Source: GCA-003244245 sp036279835
GTDB taxonomy: Bacteria > Actinomycetota > Actinomycetes > Mycobacteriales > Pseudonocardiaceae
Reading direction: 5' to 3'
Length of the DNA: 17,203 nt
NCBI GenBank assembly: GCA_036279835.1
Contig: DASUII010000326.1
Location: 1-17,203 of the forward strand
The position numbers and the translations under genes are program-made. Below are positions 7,618 to 15,968 of this stretch, piece by piece (position 1 is the first letter of the stretch; each line of letters opens with the position of its first letter). Under the pieces are notes generated by a model. That model saw nothing but the letters and a program-made list of their open reading frames with translations. It did not search any database and was not told where the DNA came from.

Positions 7618-8781
7618 TTAGTCGTTCTCGCCGTCCTCAGCGGCGGCTTGGTGACTCACGGAGACGCCGGTGCGGGCGCGGGCCCCGCCCACGATGTCGA
7701 GCAGCCGCGCGAACAGGTCCGGACGGAGGACGAGGTCGGCGCCTTCGACGGCGGGCGCGAGCGGCTGGTAGCTGCCGTCGTGGACGAGATGGCCCCGCCA
7801 CTGACGGCCCACGAGGCCGGGGCCGTCACCGTCGCTGAGGCTGAACCCGCAGATTCCGGGCGTCGGCTGGAGCCCCAGCGTCACGACGAGGGAGAGGACG
7901 GGCGCCAGCAGGAAGGGAGGTCTGCCGAGTTCGGCACGTCGCGGCCCTCGTTCTTCGTGACCGTCATGAGCGAGGGCGACCACCGGGGAGCTGAGAGTCG
8001 ACAGTTCCTGGGCAGCGGCGTCAGCAGTCGCGGTCGGATCAAGCCGTCGCCACGGCGCGATCCAGAGATGCCACGGCGACGAGGTAAATGGCAGCGACGT
8101 GGCCGACGGCTCGGTGTCGGTGATCTCCAGTCCGAGGCCGATGAGGACCAGGCGGCTGGGCTTGTCAGGGTAGCGGTGAGCGGGTGTGAGGTGCCGTTCG
8201 ATCATCCCGATCTGGACCCAGTCGGAATGAGGGCCGTCGTCGACGCGTGCGAGGGCGGAGGCTCCGCCCGGAAGGCACCGAAGCGAGCTGGCCGCATCGA
8301 GGCCCACCGGTGGCCACGCGTTGTCTTCGTTGCGTCCGTGGGACCACGGGGCGGGCTCAAGCGACCATCGCAGCGCCTCTGGTCGCGTCGCCGGTCGCGG
8401 TACGCGGGCCAACTCTGCACGTATGGCGAGCCGAGGGTTGTCGCTCAGCCGGAGGGCAGCGGCATGTTCGAATGACCGTGGGTCGAGGATCCTGCCATTC
8501 TGTGCCGCGGCCACGCGCATCCCGGCGGCGGCGCGCTGCAGCGCGTCCTCGATGGCGGCTTCGTCGGCGAAGTACGCGTCGGGGACGGCCTTGCTGCTCG
8601 GGCTCGTGAGCTGCTCGAGCTGGTGCCGCATGACCTGCTCGAGTACGTGGCTCTCGAGCGCCGTGGCGGCGAGATCGACGGTGGCCTCGCGCAGCCCTGG
8701 GGGGTTGCCAGCCGCTTCGAGCCGGTGGCCGAGGAACGTGTCCACGAGGCCGTTGGCCATCGCCCTGTAGTCGCGGCTCAT
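7618..8781 (-). CDS. Unknown 387-aa partner of the STAND NTPase
   Basis: This is the second gene of the operon. Its ATG (8781-8779) overlaps the upstream stop as ATGA, and a purine-rich gaggaga sits just upstream, so translation is probably coupled to the NTPase. I recognise no domain. The first ~125 residues look helical and charged (LREATVDLAATALESHVLEQ). The middle and C-terminal parts have several strand-like segments (RLVLIGLGLEITD, FLLAPVLSLVVTLGL, ICGFSLSDGDGPGL) and a WHLWIAPWRRL patch. There is no signal peptide or convincing membrane span. A 301-codon frame on the opposite strand (7570-8475) is its shadow. The coupling suggests a fixed-ratio partner, such as a target sensor, regulator or second effector, but its role cannot be read from the sequence. 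Confidence 0.85.
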   Translation of the reverse strand: MSRDYRAMANGLVDTFLGHRLEAAGNPPGLREATVDLAATALESHVLEQVMRHQLEQLTSPSSKAVPDAYFADEAAIEDALQRAAAGMRVAAAQNGRILDPRSFEHAAALRLSDNPRLAIRAELARVPRPATRPEALRWSLEPAPWSHGRNEDNAWPPVGLDAASSLRCLPGGASALARVDDGPHSDWVQIGMIERHLTPAHRYPDKPSRLVLIGLGLEITDTEPSATSLPFTSSPWHLWIAPWRRLDPTATADAAAQELSTLSSPVVALAHDGHEERGPRRAELGRPPFLLAPVLSLVVTLGLQPTPGICGFSLSDGDGPGLVGRQWRGHLVHDGSYQPLAPAVEGADLVLRPDLFARLLDIVGGARARTGVSVSHQAAAEDGEND

Positions 8782-11700
8782 CGCCTCTCCTCGGCCAGAG
8801 CGTCGGCCACGGCACGCGTGAGGGCCGGATGCGCTGCGGTCGCAGGCGGAGTGGGCGCCTGCCGGCCGGCGTTCGACAAGATCTCAGCTGCCAGCGCCCG
8901 GACGGAGAGCAGGTCGCTGCGGGCCAGGTCGGCGAGCCGATCGGCGAGGTCCTCGGCCAGCTCACCGCCGCGGGGGCCGTCGAGAAGAACGGTGAGCAGC
9001 CAGGTGAGAGGACCTGCGCCGAGGTCGGCGGCCAGCACGTACACGGCCGCTGCCTGGGCCGTCACCGGCCGGGCTGCGAGCAGCACCGTACCGGCGACAA
9101 GGGCACAGCGACGATCGTCGCGCGTCGGCATGGCGAGGGTCGCCAGGGCCAGGTGGGCCAACGCGACGTCTGTGCTCGACTGAGCGGCATGAGCGGTCGT
9201 CGGCTCATACGTCTCGGCGTCGTCGTAGTAGGCGCTGCCTGGGAGCCGGTGCTCGATGACCTGGAAGGCGGCGTCCCAACATGCGAACGCGCTGCCCGGG
9301 CGAGAGTCGGCGGGATCGGGGGACTGGGCAGCGAACGCCGCGACGAGCGCCTGGGTGACGCCGTGGGTGCCGTACCGCCTGCCCTCGATCGCCGAGACAA
9401 CTTGTTCAGCCAGGAGACCGTTCGCCGTTCCGGCGTCGAGCGCGACCGCACGCTGCCACAGGTCGGTGCGATCACGGCCGGCGAATGTGAGCCAGCCGCC
9501 GCCGCCTCGGATCTTGGTGAAGGCCAGCGTGTGCGCGGCGCTTGCCAGGCGGTTCAGGCTCGGCGGGTCTTCATCGCGCCTGAGTTCGATGCCGGCGGCG
9601 ATATCGGCGAGGACGGCATTGTCGCCGAGAGCGCCGAACTCCTCGACGACACGATGGAGGAGCGCGATCGCGTCGTCGGCGCCATCGTCGGCTGCGACTT
9701 GGAGGAGTCGCCAGCCGACGGCGTTGGACAGCCCGTCCGCAGCCCAGCGGGGCGCGGCAGGATCGTCCTTGTATTGCTTGCTCGCATAGTCGCGGACTGC
9801 GGGGACTATGCCGGCGGCCCCCGGCGGCAGTTCTGGGCGCTGGTTCGCATGCAGGACCTGGGAGAGGCGGGGCTGACTGCGCGAGTCCCAGCGAGAGGGG
9901 CGGTCGGCCTTCGGCTTAGGTGGGCGGGGAGGCGCACCGTCCCCGCCTAGCCGATGTGCTGCCGCGCGGAGGGCGGTAGTCGGCTCGGGACCCTCTGCCT
10001 CGGAGGCGTACATCAGGGGCTGGTGGTCGTAGGTGGCGCTGATCGCGTTCGCAAGGATCGGCAGGACACCTACCGCGTGCGCCGGGTCATCGGCGGGTAG
10101 CTCGGCGAGTCGGTTCAACAGAGCGATGTCGCGGTCGAGGTCGCGACCGCCGGCGCCGGCGGCGACTCGCAGAGCGGCCAGGATGACGGGGTCCGCATCG
10201 GCGGCCTGACAGCGAAGGAGCTGGTGGTGGGCGGCATCGGCGCGCGCGTCTTCAAGGCCTGGTTCGGCGAGCAGGGTATTCGCGGCGAGGTTGGCCGCTG
10301 CCAGGGGGTCAAGGTCAGCAAGGTGATTCCACCAGTCGATGGGCGTCTGCGAGGTGCCGCGCCCGTCGGTGTGCTTGCTGACCAGGTAGGTGAGGCGGCG
10401 GACGCGGGCTAGCCTGATACATGCCTGTTCGGGATCGGCGGCGGCGAGGTCAGGCAACGGGTCGAGCAACTCCTGGATCGTGGCGTCCTTGTGGCTGCCA
10501 TAGCAGGCCATGTAGCGGGCGGCCCGCTGCCAGCACTGGAGCGCTTCGCCGCGGTCGCCCGCGGTCAGACTGATCCGGGCCATCTCCAGCTCGAATGCGG
10601 CGAGCTGCGGGTAGGGCGTACCCCTCTCCGTCTCTGTGCGGCGAAGCTCGTGGATGAGCCTGTGGACGGTGGCGGCGCCGGTCTCGCCCACCGTGCGGCT
10701 GAGTATCGCGAGCAGGTCGGTGGTGATGAGCGGACCCGAGGGGGGCGTGCCCATGTTGGACGTGGTGATGGTGCCGTCGCTAATTGCGGTCAGCGAGGCG
10801 AGGGCAGGCTCCAGGCCCGCTTCAGTCAGTAGGGCGACGGCCTCCTGGAGAACCTCGTGCACCTGACCGTGGATCGACCACAGGTCGCAGGCGCGGGGGC
10901 GGCCTGTGAACGGTTGCGCTGCCTGGGCGAGCTGGTCGAGGGCGACCCGCACGGCCGTTGAGGCGGCATCCGGCATGAGCGCGCCGGCGTCCACGTCTCG
11001 CCGGAGGCCGACGGTCGTGACGGCGAAGCGCAGCCACGCGCGGTAGAACCCCACGCCTTCCAGCTCGGGGAGCAGCCGCGTGGGCGACTGCGGATCTACC
11101 TCTCGGGCGAGGGTGATCTGCATCAGCCACCTTCGGACGACGTCGGGCCGGTCCACGCTGCTCTCGCGTAGCACCTCGGCCGTAGTGGCGCGCAGAGTCG
11201 CGGCGATGTCTGAGCCGAGGACGGTGCTGGCGAAGTCGGACGCGGGCACACCGTGCTTCAGCATACGAAGAGGGTCGGCGCCGGGTGCGGCCTCCCATGC
11301 CTCGCTGGCCAGGACGCGAGGCGATGGAAGGTCATGGTCATCATCGACCGAGACGTCGGCCAAGTGGAGCAGAACCTCGGCGCGTCTCGTGGGCTGTTCG
11401 ATGAGCCGGGCGGCATCCAGCAGCAGTGCTGCGCCGAGGCAGTCGACCAGGACGCCCAGCAGGCGAGGCAGCGGCGGCAGGCCGTCCTGCGCGAGGTGGC
11501 CTGCGAGGCGTCTTGCCATCTTCTCGGTCGTGGCGTCGTCGGCGTCGTCGCCCTCCGGCTGATTGGGCCTGCGGTGGGGTAGCCGCAGTCGGCCTCGCTG
11601 CATGGCGAGGTGGTGCTCATGATCCCGGTCGCGGCCGTACTGGGCGTTGTCGCGCTGGCGGCCCTCCTCCCAGGCGGATAGGTACGTCTCCCAGGGAGCG

Positions 11701-14036
11701 GCGGCGCCGGCCGCGTCGACGGCGGCGCAGAGCTGCAGGCCCCACCGAGCGGGGACGGTCGGGATCCCGTCGTAGAGCAGGCTGGCGGCGACGGCGTCGG
11801 CGCCCAGCAGCGCCACCAGCACGTCGGCGTACTCGACGATGGTGTCGGGGATCCCGTCGACCTCGAAGGTGTCCGCGGCGCGGCGGAGCTCGACGAGGCG
11901 GACAAGGGCCGGCCAGTCGCGGCGGACGGCGCTGCGCCGCGCCGCGAGGTTGAGGACATGCGCGATGGCTGTCGGCGGCTGCAATCCGGCGATCGCCCGG
12001 CACAGGAAGTCCGGCCCGATGAGGCTCGCGAGGTCGTCGTCGCGGTCGAGTTCGACGAGCAGCTCTGGAAGATGGCGGAATGCCCGGGCATCCGTGAAGA
12101 ACCCCCGCTTTGCGAGCCAGGCAGCTGCTGCTTCGCGGACTGCGGTCACCCATGCTTCGTCGCCGGCATCGCGGCGCACGAATCGGCTAAAGCTCTCGTG
12201 GTGGATCTTCAGCCCGCCGATGCCGGGCTGTTGGGTGACGATCGGCGCGACGGTGGTGAGTGCAGCCGGAAGCATCGGCGCGGTGATGGGGAAGATCTCG
12301 CGCAGCTCCTCGGCGGTGACGGCGAAGTCGCAGACGGCAAGGAGGCCGACGGCGAGGCGCTGCTCCGCGGTCAGGCCGCCGAGCAGGTAGGCGTAGTAGG
12401 CGTCGAGATCTTGAGCTGGCGCTGGGACGTCGCGGAGCCGGTCGAGCGGATCAGCCGAGGTGTGCTGCGGCGCCTGGTCGTCGAAGGCCGGGGCCGGTCC
12501 GGCGGCCTGACGACACAAGTACGTCGCATACAGGGCGTTGCCGCGGGACCGCTGGTAAATGAGACTCACGGCCTGCTCTGCCTCGCCGAGGTCGGTCGTG
12601 CCCGGGAACGCGGCGAGGACGCCCATCCGGCCCGCCAGGTCCCGGATCTCCGAGTGGCTCAGTGGTGGCACGGTCACGGCTTCGCTGGCCTGTATCAGGG
12701 GTGACAGGTGGTCGCCGGGCTGGCTGGCGAGAAGCAGTGCCACGCCTGTCGGAAGCTCCAGGGCCGCGAGTTCTTCGACGAGGACGCTGGTGGGATCCAC
12801 CGGACACCCGAAGGCAGCGCCATCGGTGCGCCCGAGGACGCGGGTGACATGGTCCAACCCGTCGACGATGAGCACGATCGGCCGGTCCGGGCGGGCGTTC
12901 CGGACCTCCGCGACGGCCAACTTGAGGTTCTCGGGTGTGGCGGCGAAGCGGGGACGCAGTCGGCCGACGGCCTCGAGGACCGCTGTCTCGAGTTGCCTGA
13001 GCAGGCTTCCGATGACCACCTCTGTCAGGACCCGGCGATTCCGCTGCGTATCGGCTGCGCCGAGCCAGCAGTGGTGGCGGGCGACGATCCAGTCACGGCG
13101 TAGCCGGTCGGCGAGTTGCTCGCACAGCCAGGACTTCCCTACGCCAGGGCCACCGGACAGCACCACGGCGGTGCCGCCTTGTGCCGCCTCGCCGACCGCG
13201 GCGGCCACGCGGTCGACCACGGTAGGCCGAGTGATCTCCACGGTCTTGTTGACGGGGTGGCCTTCGTGGACGGCGCCGAAGTCGACCGCCAGGTCGAGCC
13301 GGGGGAGGAGTTCTGGTGCGGTCACCGTCCCGTTGAGGCTGCGAGCGGCCTTTGCCGCCTCGATAAGCGCGAGTGCGACATCCTCCGGCGTCCGGTGCCG
13401 GTTCGGTGGGCGACCAGCGCCGAGCTCGTCCGCAACCCGGCGAAGCAGTGCCTGCTCGGCGGGCCCCGGGTTGCGGATGTCGACTGAATACGCCGGCATG
13501 CGCACGTCGACGACGAGCACGTCGCACACACGCTGCAACGCCTCGTCGTCTATGCCGGCCAGCGAAGATCGCCACGGTTCCGTGGCCCGCAGCGCGGCTG
13601 CGTCGAACCGCATACGGGTGCTGCTCAGCCCCTGCAACACAGGCCCTGGGTCGGTGCTTGGGTCGACCGGGACGAGCACCATGGTCAGGTCCGGATCTAT
13701 CGGCTCCGTGTCGCGCAGCACAAGCCTGTAGGACGTGTCGGTGTGATCATGCAGGTCCTGGTCGACGGCGGCGACGAGCTTGTCCAGCCGCAGTCCGCGG
13801 CGATCGTCCGTGAAGCTGTCGAGGGTGAGCTCCTGCTCGTGGACGGTATGCTTGATCTGCAGACGCTCTCGGCCCCCGGTTCGCCACGTGGATGTGAGGT
13901 CGTCGAACAGATCCCCCTTGAACATCTTCGTGTCGACGACCACCGTGGTCGCGCGCCCGAGCACGACGTCGACCAGCCGGATCGCCGTGAGCAGATCCTG
14001 GTAGCCGTAGCCGAGGTGTGTCGGCCGCAGCCCCAT
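8778..14036 (-). CDS. Avs-like STAND/NACHT NTPase with N-terminal Cap4/DUF4297-like nuclease
   Basis: This 1752-aa protein starts at ATG 14036 behind a strong ribosome binding site (ggaggtga). The N-terminal module (about 1-200) opens with GYGYQD (9-14), then has an acidic patch GDLFDD (41-46) and QIK (60-62). This is the G-x-x-x-Q-D...D...QxK layout of Cap4/DUF4297-type PD-(D/E)XK nucleases. The NTPase module has Walker A GGPGVGKS (295-302), Walker B VLIVDGLDH (388-396), LLLASQPGD (434-442) and the STAND motif GNALY (499-503). The remaining ~1200 residues are alanine/leucine-rich helical sequence with TPR-like (RRAEVLLHLAD) and HEAT-like (SVRALAAEIL) stretches. Avs proteins pair an N-terminal effector with such an NTPase and a repeat-type sensor that binds conserved phage proteins, triggering DNA cleavage. 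Defence is inferred from architecture and island context. Confidence 0.88.
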   Translation of the reverse strand: MGLRPTHLGYGYQDLLTAIRLVDVVLGRATTVVVDTKMFKGDLFDDLTSTWRTGGRERLQIKHTVHEQELTLDSFTDDRRGLRLDKLVAAVDQDLHDHTDTSYRLVLRDTEPIDPDLTMVLVPVDPSTDPGPVLQGLSSTRMRFDAAALRATEPWRSSLAGIDDEALQRVCDVLVVDVRMPAYSVDIRNPGPAEQALLRRVADELGAGRPPNRHRTPEDVALALIEAAKAARSLNGTVTAPELLPRLDLAVDFGAVHEGHPVNKTVEITRPTVVDRVAAAVGEAAQGGTAVVLSGGPGVGKSWLCEQLADRLRRDWIVARHHCWLGAADTQRNRRVLTEVVIGSLLRQLETAVLEAVGRLRPRFAATPENLKLAVAEVRNARPDRPIVLIVDGLDHVTRVLGRTDGAAFGCPVDPTSVLVEELAALELPTGVALLLASQPGDHLSPLIQASEAVTVPPLSHSEIRDLAGRMGVLAAFPGTTDLGEAEQAVSLIYQRSRGNALYATYLCRQAAGPAPAFDDQAPQHTSADPLDRLRDVPAPAQDLDAYYAYLLGGLTAEQRLAVGLLAVCDFAVTAEELREIFPITAPMLPAALTTVAPIVTQQPGIGGLKIHHESFSRFVRRDAGDEAWVTAVREAAAAWLAKRGFFTDARAFRHLPELLVELDRDDDLASLIGPDFLCRAIAGLQPPTAIAHVLNLAARRSAVRRDWPALVRLVELRRAADTFEVDGIPDTIVEYADVLVALLGADAVAASLLYDGIPTVPARWGLQLCAAVDAAGAAAPWETYLSAWEEGRQRDNAQYGRDRDHEHHLAMQRGRLRLPHRRPNQPEGDDADDATTEKMARRLAGHLAQDGLPPLPRLLGVLVDCLGAALLLDAARLIEQPTRRAEVLLHLADVSVDDDHDLPSPRVLASEAWEAAPGADPLRMLKHGVPASDFASTVLGSDIAATLRATTAEVLRESSVDRPDVVRRWLMQITLAREVDPQSPTRLLPELEGVGFYRAWLRFAVTTVGLRRDVDAGALMPDAASTAVRVALDQLAQAAQPFTGRPRACDLWSIHGQVHEVLQEAVALLTEAGLEPALASLTAISDGTITTSNMGTPPSGPLITTDLLAILSRTVGETGAATVHRLIHELRRTETERGTPYPQLAAFELEMARISLTAGDRGEALQCWQRAARYMACYGSHKDATIQELLDPLPDLAAADPEQACIRLARVRRLTYLVSKHTDGRGTSQTPIDWWNHLADLDPLAAANLAANTLLAEPGLEDARADAAHHQLLRCQAADADPVILAALRVAAGAGGRDLDRDIALLNRLAELPADDPAHAVGVLPILANAISATYDHQPLMYASEAEGPEPTTALRAAAHRLGGDGAPPRPPKPKADRPSRWDSRSQPRLSQVLHANQRPELPPGAAGIVPAVRDYASKQYKDDPAAPRWAADGLSNAVGWRLLQVAADDGADDAIALLHRVVEEFGALGDNAVLADIAAGIELRRDEDPPSLNRLASAAHTLAFTKIRGGGGWLTFAGRDRTDLWQRAVALDAGTANGLLAEQVVSAIEGRRYGTHGVTQALVAAFAAQSPDPADSRPGSAFACWDAAFQVIEHRLPGSAYYDDAETYEPTTAHAAQSSTDVALAHLALATLAMPTRDDRRCALVAGTVLLAARPVTAQAAAVYVLAADLGAGPLTWLLTVLLDGPRGGELAEDLADRLADLARSDLLSVRALAAEILSNAGRQAPTPPATAAHPALTRAVADALAEERR

Positions 14037-14052
14037 CCTTCACCTCCGTCGC
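14034..14052 (-). promoter_or_regulatory. Strong ribosome binding site of the STAND NTPase gene
   Basis: On the minus strand ggaggtga lies 3 bases before ATG 14036, which decides the start. It places the GYGYQD nuclease motif at residues 9-14, as expected near the N-terminus of this fold. No convincing -35/-10 pair was identified in the ~230 bases between this site and the direct repeat. Confidence 0.7.
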
Positions 14053-14302
14053 TACCAGCCGTCCGGCCGCGTATATCTCCGAAGAGTGCCCACGGCATGG
14101 CTGTCGTGAGCGACGTGACCAGTTGTAGTCCCGTGCACCGACAGAAGCCGCAACGTGGCCTTGGAGTAGTCGTACACGTTCGGCACCCTCGCGTCGGCCG
14201 CTGCGCCGCGCCCGGCCGGGAATGGGTTGGTTTCGTCCAGGAAGCCGTGCGAGCTGTCGTCCGCTCATGCCGCTGTGCGCAGTGAACGCCGGACATGACC
14301 GG

Positions 14303-14566
14303 CTATGGATGCGTCACGACCGGCGCTGCCGTCGTAGCTCGTCGAGCGGGTGGCGTCCGGCGGACACCGGCGGTGTGCAGGAGGCGCCTGACACTCTTGA
14401 GGCTCAAGGCGTAGTCGGCGGCGAGAGAGGCGGCGGTGGCGCCGTCGCGGTTGGCGGTGATCAGCTCGGCGATGTCGCGTTCGGTGAGGCGATCGCGCAG
14501 GCTCCATGACGCGTCGCGGTTGGTCCGGGGGTACGCGCAGGGCTGGTGAGCGCCACGGTGTGGCAA
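14303..14566 (-). pseudogene. Recombinase-type helix-turn-helix remnant, copy 2
   Basis: The minus-strand frame of up to 87 codons contains SLRDRLTERDIAELITANRD, ATAASLAADYALSLKSVRRL and LHTAGVRRTPP. This is a Hin/resolvase-like helix-turn-helix as found at the C-termini of serine recombinases. Only a TTG at 14566 would start it, and the catalytic serine domain is absent, so I treat it as a truncated recombinase. A stand-alone small DNA-binding protein that recognises the neighbouring att-like core is the alternative. Confidence 0.5.
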
Positions 14567-14610
14567 AGTCGCAGGTCAGCGGCTTGTATCGAGTGCGAGT
14601 AAGCGGCAAC

Positions 14611-14619
14611 TACCTCCAC
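14611..14619 (+). repeat. Internal ssrA-tail repeat (att-like site 3)
   Basis: The bases tacctccac are followed directly by a full copy of the ssrA terminator. The preceding gtgcgagtaag (14593-14603) is shared with sites 2 and 4. This is the junction at the right end of unit 2. Confidence 0.65.
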
Positions 14620-14620
14620 T

Positions 14621-14660
14621 GACGAATGCCCGGGTCTTTGACCTGGGCATTCGTTATTTT
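14621..14660 (+). terminator. Intact second copy of the ssrA terminator
   Basis: The stem cgaatgcccgggtc with gacctgggcattcg (one G-T wobble) closes a 3-base loop and is followed by the T-rich tract ttatttt. It differs from the copy at 144-180 by very few bases and keeps the better T tract. It probably represents ssrA downstream sequence displaced by the insertion of units 1 and 2. It would also insulate the operon of unit 2 from rightward-running transcripts. Confidence 0.8.
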
Positions 14661-14872
14661 CGAGTGTCCGTGTTGTCGCCCGCAGGTGGTCGTACCTCGA
14701 CCGGCCTGACCACGTACACCCTTAGTAGTGGTATCGCGCCTGCACGATGATGAGTTCTTCGTCCCGGAGTTAATACCCGTGCGGCAAAGCCGCAGACGGT
14801 AAGCAGGCTCGCTCGCCGATCCGCGTGTTCGTACAGCTCAGACGCCTACACGGGGGTGCGAGTAAGACACAA
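14661..14872. other. Short remnant (unit 3) without a gene
   Basis: No coding region is supported on either strand. A small hairpin tgcggc-aaa-gccgca (14780-14794) lacks a T tract. The segment ends in gtgcgagtaag (14856-14866) ahead of the last ssrA-tail repeat, so it looks like the right edge of an older, mostly deleted element. Confidence 0.5.
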
Positions 14873-14883
14873 GCACCTCCACC
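14873..14883 (+). repeat. ssrA-tail direct repeat, right outer boundary (att-like site 4)
   Basis: The 11-mer gcacctccacc is identical to the last 11 bases of ssrA (132-142). It is the only internal site that matches the gene end in full. The sequence after it (cggtgtgcgaggtccc) resembles that after the decayed terminator at 7452-7467. It is the likely junction with the native chromosome, about 80 bases from the stop of the quinone-reductase-like gene. Confidence 0.55.
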
Positions 14884-14963
14884 ATACGGTGTGCGAGGTC
14901 CCTTCTCTTGCCGCGCTGGTCGAGTCGCGATCCGCATCTCGCTCGCGCTGCGCTCGCACCTCC

Positions 14964-15914
14964 TCACTGTGCGGGCAGGAGTGCGAGCTTGCCGTTGGGG
15001 TGGCCTTGGCTGAGGAGGGTGTGGGCTTGGGCGGCTGCGGTGAGGGGGTAGGTCTTGGCGGGGAGCAGGGTCAGCTTGCCGGTGGCGGCCAGCGGGAGAA
15101 GTTGGCGCCAGGCGTTCGCGCGGATTTCGGTGCCGGGGTCGGCCCCCGGGCCGTTGCCGATCAACATGATGCCGGTGTCAGCACGGTGGAATGCGGCGAT
15201 CGAGACGATTCTGCTCGGCTCGGGTACCAAGTCCAGCGACACATCGATTGCCTCGTCGGTGCCGACCGCGTCGATCGCGGCGTTGACCCCGGAGAGGGCT
15301 GCTTGCTTGACCCGGTCGAGCAGGCCCGGCCCATAGGTCACCGGGACCGCGCCGACTTCACCCAGCAGGGCTTGGTTGCGTTCGCTGGCGGTTGCTACCA
15401 CCTTTGCTCCAGCAGCGAGTGACAGTTGTACGGCAAGCAGGCCTACCGCGCCGGAGCCGCCATGAACCAATACGGTGTCGCCCGAGCTGACCTTGGCCAC
15501 TGCCACGGCGTGCACGGCGGTCGCCCCCACGAGCAACAGGCCCGATGCCTGCTCCCAGGACAGTTCGGCAGGCTTGGGCACAACCACCTTGGCCGGCACC
15601 GTGACGGCGGTGGCGTAGCCGCCTTGGGTCGGATAGGCGACGACCTCATCCCCGACCGACAGCGGACCCGACGGGCCGGCCGCATTGGGCCCTACCTCGG
15701 TGATCACTCCGGCTACCTCAAGTCCCAGGCGCACCGGAAGGTTGTCCGGGGAGCTGCCGAAGGTCCCGCTGTAGAGCTTGTAGTCGACCGGATTGACCCC
15801 GGCCGCGCGAACCTCGATCGTCACCTCTTCCGGGCCGGGCGGGGGCACTTCAGCTTCGACCACGGCCAGCGCTTCGGGTCCACCGTATGCCGCGGCGACA
15901 ACAGCAGTAGCCAT
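14964..15914 (-). CDS. NADPH:quinone oxidoreductase-like MDR-family protein
   Basis: This 316-aa zinc-free medium-chain dehydrogenase/reductase probably reduces quinones or enones with NADPH in the cytoplasm. The N-terminal GroES-like part shows AAGVNPVDYKLYSG (37-50) and GLEVAGVITEVG (64-75). The Rossmann part has HGGSGAVGLLAVQLSLAAGA (151-170), a GxGxxG variant typical of quinone oxidoreductases. The catalytic and structural zinc cysteines of alcohol dehydrogenases are missing, as expected for this subfamily, and the length is normal. It ends about 80 bases from the island's outer repeat and reads towards ssrA, so it is native chromosome. The exact substrate cannot be told. Confidence 0.9.
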   Translation of the reverse strand: MATAVVAAAYGGPEALAVVEAEVPPPGPEEVTIEVRAAGVNPVDYKLYSGTFGSSPDNLPVRLGLEVAGVITEVGPNAAGPSGPLSVGDEVVAYPTQGGYATAVTVPAKVVVPKPAELSWEQASGLLLVGATAVHAVAVAKVSSGDTVLVHGGSGAVGLLAVQLSLAAGAKVVATASERNQALLGEVGAVPVTYGPGLLDRVKQAALSGVNAAIDAVGTDEAIDVSLDLVPEPSRIVSIAAFHRADTGIMLIGNGPGADPGTEIRANAWRQLLPLAATGKLTLLPAKTYPLTAAAQAHTLLSQGHPNGKLALLPAQ

Positions 15915-15968
15915 GCCGTTGTGAACCCCGGGCAGCGACGGAAGTATTCCAGAGCTTCTTATTTGAAT

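Larger units (their letters stand above)
7410..14619. mobile_element. Integrated unit 2 carrying the Avs-like operon
   Basis: The unit lies between two ssrA-tail repeats and is flanked by the 355-bp direct repeats. Almost all of it is the two-gene minus-strand operon for a STAND NTPase-nuclease and its partner. At about 7.2 kb it nearly matches unit 1 in size. No transfer genes or intact integrase are present. The boundaries are inferred from the repeats. Confidence 0.5.
14265..14619. repeat. 355-bp direct repeat, copy 2
   Basis: This is the partner of 7052-7409, about 90% identical and in the same orientation. It also ends at an ssrA-tail core. It keeps the open reading frame that copy 1 has lost, so it is probably the younger or better preserved copy. 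Confidence 0.9.

Noticed and set aside
7570..8475. 301-codon open frame on the plus strand
   Set aside because: It lies opposite the 387-aa operon gene, which has an ATGA overlap and a ribosome binding site. The plus-strand translation is low-complexity G/R/E-rich, as expected of an antisense shadow in GC-rich DNA.
12559..13731. 390-codon open frame on the plus strand
   Set aside because: It is antisense to the NTPase domain of the STAND protein, and the Ser/Arg/Thr-rich translation is a typical shadow.
14780..14794. Hairpin tgcggc-aaa-gccgca as a terminator
   Set aside because: The stem is only 6 bp, has no T tract, and no gene ends just before it.
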